8,550 nt of DNA from an uncultured Bacillus sp. (GTDB lineage: Bacteria; Bacillota; Bacilli; Bacillales; Cytobacillaceae): positions 1-8,550 of the forward strand of contig CALCRD010000060.1 in the NCBI GenBank assembly GCA_937894355.1, given 5' to 3'. This document shows, in pieces, positions 6,203 to 8,550 of the stretch. Within the stretch, counting starts at the first letter, position 1. Each line of letters opens with the position of its first letter. The position numbers and the translations under genes are program-made. A model generated the notes under the pieces. It was given only the letters and a program-made list of their open reading frames with translations. It ran no database searches and had not been told where the DNA came from.

Positions 6203-6658
6203 ATGGAACAATTAATTGAACAATACAAACAAGGGTACTTTAAGATTCTTAAAGAAATTGAAGGACTTTCAGAAGAACAACTACTTTTTAAACCATCCGA
6301 AAAAAGCTGGAGCATTAGAGAAATTATCATTCATATTTCGGATGCGGAATTGGTGCATATCCACAGAATGAAAGCTGTTTTATCAGAGGATAATCCGGTC
6401 CTGACTGCCTTCGACCAGGATCTGTGGACAATCCGTTTACATTCACAACATATAGATCATCAATTGTATCTACAACTATTCAAATCTATGCGAGAAAGTT
6501 TTCTACCTATTCTGCACCATTTAACAGAACGAGATTATTTGCGAATTGGGAAACACAATCAAGCTGGACAACTCACTTTTAAAGAGATTTTTAAACATTC
6601 CATTGATCATATTGATACTCATATCGGACAAATTAGACGGGTGAAAAAGCTCTTCTAG
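6203..6658 (+). CDS. DinB-superfamily protein (putative metal-dependent, four-helix bundle)
   Basis: This 151-residue cytoplasmic protein has the hallmarks of the DinB/YfiT-like superfamily. Residues 29-49 read FKPSEKSWSIREIIIHISDAE, the typical 'P....WS..E...H..D.E' helix, and the C-terminal helix has H136-x3-H140 (HIDTH). H44, H136 and H140 are the expected three-histidine metal site. Length fits the family. Members include bacillithiol- or mycothiol-dependent transferases and many of unknown role, and some respond to DNA damage; the substrate cannot be told from sequence. ATG 6203 follows AAAGGATGG (6187-6195), about eight bases upstream. It has its own spacer on both sides, and no clear terminator separates it from the next gene. 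Confidence 0.85.
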   Translation: MEQLIEQYKQGYFKILKEIEGLSEEQLLFKPSEKSWSIREIIIHISDAELVHIHRMKAVLSEDNPVLTAFDQDLWTIRLHSQHIDHQLYLQLFKSMRESFLPILHHLTERDYLRIGKHNQAGQLTFKEIFKHSIDHIDTHIGQIRRVKKLF

Positions 6659-6760
6659 ATAAAGACACCTAAAAATATTTGTAGAATGTGAGAACTAGTG
6701 AAAATTCATATAAATTGCTGATCGGACCAAAAAAATTTGAATAATATGGGGGTTTGGAAA

Positions 6761-7177
6761 ATGGGTGAAAAGCTACCATTAATTGATCTTTTGAATGCAT
6801 TACTTGAGGCAGAACGTGCCGGGGTGGGGACGGCGACTCATTTACTAAAGAATTACCCATCAAAGGAATTGGATGCTCAGTATAAACAGCTGAAAAAAGA
6901 CGAAGCTTGGAGTTGTGCCGGCCTTTATAAATCAATTTTGCGTGAAGGTGGCGAACCAAGTATGAAAGTTGGAGCTTTTGTTGATAAAGTAATCGCACTT
7001 GAAACACTAAAGGAGAAACTAGTTCTCCTCAACAAAGGTCAAGCGTGGGTCGCTCGCAAAATTGACGAAGCAATGGCGTACAGTATACAGCCCGAGACAG
7101 AAGCATTCTTAAAAGAAATGAAAGTAAAGCATCACACCAATATTGGTGAAATGGATAAATATTTAGTTCAACTTTAA
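6761..7177 (+). CDS. DUF6306-like small helical protein
   Basis: This 138-residue, mostly helical soluble protein resembles, from memory, the DUF6306 family. The features are an N-terminal LLNALLEAERAGVGTATHLL segment (residues 10-29), KKDEAWSCAGLYKSILREGGEPS (about 45-67), LNKGQAWVARKIDEA, and a C-terminal KVKHHTNIGEMDKYL helix. The layout of conserved acidic (E16, E18, D47, E48), Cys52 and His residues on long helices recalls ferritin-like bundles, but no standard E-x2-H di-iron pair is obvious. ATG 6761 is preceded by GGGGGT (6748-6753); an in-frame TTG at 6737 lacks a ribosome binding site and overlaps that sequence's approach. The next gene begins 14 bases after the stop, so the two likely form an operon. 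Function is unknown. Confidence 0.7.
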   Translation: MGEKLPLIDLLNALLEAERAGVGTATHLLKNYPSKELDAQYKQLKKDEAWSCAGLYKSILREGGEPSMKVGAFVDKVIALETLKEKLVLLNKGQAWVARKIDEAMAYSIQPETEAFLKEMKVKHHTNIGEMDKYLVQL

Positions 7178-7191
7178 AGGAAGTGCAAGTA

Positions 7192-8043
7192 GTGTCTAAT
7201 CAATTGCTGCAAAACGGAAGCAAAAATCATTATAGTGCAGATTGTGAAAATTGTTTTGGTTTGTGCTGTATTGCCTTGCCCTATGCGAAATCAGCTGATT
7301 TTGCAATCGATAAAGAAGGCGGTACTCCATGTTCAAACCTGAACTCTGATTTTCGATGTGGTGTGCATCATAATCTCAGGAAAATCGGATTTCGGGGCTG
7401 TGCTGTGTATGAATGCTTTGGCGCAGGGCAAAAAGTCTCCCAAGCTACCTTTGATGGAAAAGATTGGCGAGAGCATCCAGCAATAGCAAAGGAAATGTTT
7501 AGAGTATTTCCAATCATTCAGCAACTACAAGAAATACTACGATATTTATCTGAAGCCCTTAGTTTAGAAGAGGCCAAACCGATTTTTCAAGATTTACAGA
7601 ATGCCCTAATGGAAACTGAGCAACTCACTAATTTAAGTCCAAAAGCTATCATTGAACTTAATGTCCCAGCACATAGAGCAATGATAAATGATTTACTTGT
7701 CAAAACTAGTGAACTAGTACGAGGAAAAGTGTCATTTAAGAAAAATAGAACTCCCAAAATAGAAAAAGTATTGAGTAGGGGGAGAGACCTGATTGCTGCA
7801 AAGCTAAGAGGAGTTGACCTTAAAGGTGCTAACTTACGGGGAGCAATATTAATAGCCGCTGATCTCAGAGAAGCAGACATGAGATCGACCGATCTAATCG
7901 GTGCCGACCTTAGAGACGCTGATATAAGTGGTGCTAACCTAACAGGAAGTATCTTTCTAACCCAAGCACAAATTAACTCAGCTAAAGGTGACAGAAATAC
8001 CAAGTTACCAGCTACTTTAAGTCAACCTGATCACTGGTCTTAG
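7192..8043 (+). CDS. Cys-rich N-terminal domain fused to C-terminal pentapeptide repeats
   Basis: This 283-residue two-part protein starts with a cysteine-rich domain (about 16-92): C18-x2-C21-x3-C25-C26, C47, C56-x2-H59-H60, C70-x4-C75, then GFRGCAVYECFGAGQ and DWREHP. The spacing suggests a bound metal (zinc or iron, or an Fe-S cluster) and recalls the CxxCxxxCC zinc/iron-chelating type, but I cannot assign it to that family firmly. A helical linker (about 97-190) leads to about ten A(D/N)LxX pentapeptide units (about 200-256: KLRGVDLKGANLRGA..., DLREADMRSTDLIGADLRDADISGANLTGS), which form a right-handed beta-helix. A tail FLTQAQINSAKGD..LP follows, often seen at the end of such helices. 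GTG 7192 is placed eight bases after AGGAAG; GTG 7183 would overlap that site. It is the second gene of a tight pair. Some pentapeptide proteins mimic DNA and protect gyrase, but this short helix with a Cys-rich head is not a clear Qnr. Confidence 0.82.
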   Translation: MSNQLLQNGSKNHYSADCENCFGLCCIALPYAKSADFAIDKEGGTPCSNLNSDFRCGVHHNLRKIGFRGCAVYECFGAGQKVSQATFDGKDWREHPAIAKEMFRVFPIIQQLQEILRYLSEALSLEEAKPIFQDLQNALMETEQLTNLSPKAIIELNVPAHRAMINDLLVKTSELVRGKVSFKKNRTPKIEKVLSRGRDLIAAKLRGVDLKGANLRGAILIAADLREADMRSTDLIGADLRDADISGANLTGSIFLTQAQINSAKGDRNTKLPATLSQPDHWS

Positions 8044-8122
8044 ATTCATCGAAGATTTGATAGCAGAAAAACTCCCAATGTCGGAACTTTACTTTATAAA
8101 AAATAGAAACATTGACCGAGAG

Positions 8123-8153
8123 CATCCTTTTCTTTAAAGATAGGATGTTTTTT
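8123..8153 (+). terminator. Terminator after the pentapeptide-repeat gene
   Basis: CATCCT (8123-8128) and AGGATG (8142-8147) pair across a 13-base loop and are followed by TTTTTT. An outer CGAGA/TCTCG pairing may extend the structure. It lies about 80 bases after the stop. Confidence 0.8.
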
Positions 8154-8282
8154 GGTCTCGTAGGCATCTGAAACACAATGAACGAAGCCGTCCGCAAAAA
8201 AAGGTTCAAATAGCTCATTTCCTTGATAAATGTTTGATAATTATTGAAAAGTTTGATAATTTATAGGAGAGCTTGGAGGAAG

Positions 8283-8335
8283 TTTTCTCATTAGGAGAAA
8301 ATAACCATGGTATAATAGCATACTAGGAATTCCTA
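8283..8335 (+). promoter_or_regulatory. Extended -10 promoter flanked by two palindromes
   Basis: TGGTATAAT (8308-8316) is a perfect extended -10 element; the -35 region is poor, as is common for such promoters. An inverted repeat TTTTCTC (8283-8289)/GAGAAAA (8295-8301) sits where the -35 would be. A perfect 12-bp palindrome TAGGAATTCCTA (8324-8335) begins at the predicted transcription start. Both are placed like operators. No coding region follows within the window. Confidence 0.5.
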
Positions 8336-8340
8336 ATAGG

Positions 8341-8366
8341 CTTTTTGTGAATTAATTCGCGAAAAG
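8341..8366 (+). other. Stem-loop in the leader downstream of the promoter
   Basis: CTTTTTGTGAATT (8341-8353) pairs with AATTCGCGAAAAG (8354-8366) at all 13 positions if two G-U pairs are allowed; the centre GAATTAATTC is a perfect palindrome. In RNA the innermost bases would form the loop. There is no T-tract after it, so it is not a typical terminator; it could be a leader structure or a DNA-binding site. Confidence 0.5.
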
Positions 8367-8450
8367 AAGCTACTTTTATTGAAGCAAACAAAAAAGGAAT
8401 CAAGCATAATTTAAATATTTACAGTTAAGAAAGCTTTTTGAACTAGATTA

Positions 8451-8550
8451 GTGTCTAGCTCCAGCGCCTAGCGTCTAGTGAACTTCCGCCCCTCGAGTAA
8501 AATCGGCTTTTGGATTTTACCTCCCTACGATAAGTCAACATCGAAGTGAA
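8451..8550. repeat. Start of a Bacillus-type dispersed intergenic repeat, cut by the window end
   Basis: The stretch beginning GTGTCTAGCTCCAGCGCCTA, and later CCTACGATAAGTCAACATCG (8524-8543), matches from memory a GC-rich structured repeat found many times between genes in Bacillus relatives. It contains CTAG three times and an inner hairpin GTAAAATC (8497-8504)/GATTTTAC (8513-8520). It is richer in GC than the AT-rich sequence before it, and the other end lies outside the window. I have not been able to verify copy number. Confidence 0.55.

Noticed and set aside
6669..7007. 112-residue minus-strand frame
   Set aside because: It lies opposite the DUF6306-like gene, which has a coherent helical sequence and better start signals.
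7587..8003. 138-residue minus-strand frame opposite the pentapeptide-repeat region
   Set aside because: The regular AxLxx codon pattern of the + strand keeps the opposite strand open; the + strand gene has clear domains and a ribosome binding site.
8012..8218. 68-residue minus-strand frame
   Set aside because: It crosses the terminator after the pentapeptide-repeat gene and shows no protein-like pattern or start signal.

Overview
The window is about 8.5 kb of low-GC DNA that looks like the chromosome of a Bacillaceae bacterium (Bacillus, Neobacillus or a relative). The reasons are strong AGGAG/GAGGTG ribosome binding sites, frequent GTG starts, a LiaS/LiaR-type cell-envelope stress two-component system, a YkvU/SpoVB-like flippase with a possible mother-cell promoter, a DUF2975 plus YozG-like regulator pair, and an intergenic repeat of a kind I remember from Bacillus genomes. 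All convincing genes lie on the + strand. Species cannot be fixed from the sequence.

Layout. 1-1053: the 3' end of a LiaS-like histidine kinase gene overlapping a complete LiaR-like response regulator gene, closed by a hairpin terminator. 1120-1320: four spaced copies of a small palindromic element (CGGA-N5/6-TCCG with AT-rich outer arms). 1424-2752: a MOP-superfamily lipid/polysaccharide flippase. 3060-4906: a likely operon of a four-helix membrane protein (DUF2975), a small Cro/CI-type regulator and a geranylgeranyl-reductase-like FAD oxidoreductase, led by a good sigma-A promoter and ended by a strong terminator. 5073-5558: a small secreted protein whose 3' end runs into a tandem array. 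5504-5847: that array, 13 exact copies of GTCGGACAT at 20-21 bp spacing with decayed copies on both sides. 5848-6190: no convincing gene. 6203-6658: a DinB-like protein. 6761-8043: a close pair, a DUF6306-like protein and a cysteine-rich protein with C-terminal pentapeptide repeats, followed by a terminator. 8160-8550: no gene; it holds an extended -10 promoter with palindromes, a hairpin, and the start of a dispersed repeat cut by the window end.

Working together. LiaS/LiaR sense and answer envelope stress. The DUF2975/regulator/oxidoreductase group looks like one transcription unit, but its substrate is unknown. The DUF6306-like and Cys-rich genes are 14 bp apart and probably act together, possibly in metal handling (inference). 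The most unusual structure is the 21-bp array. Its 9-bp core is invariant even at synonymous positions, which suggests a DNA- or RNA-level role or recent amplification rather than a translated heptapeptide repeat. I do not see a complete, clearly new defence or mobile system here.
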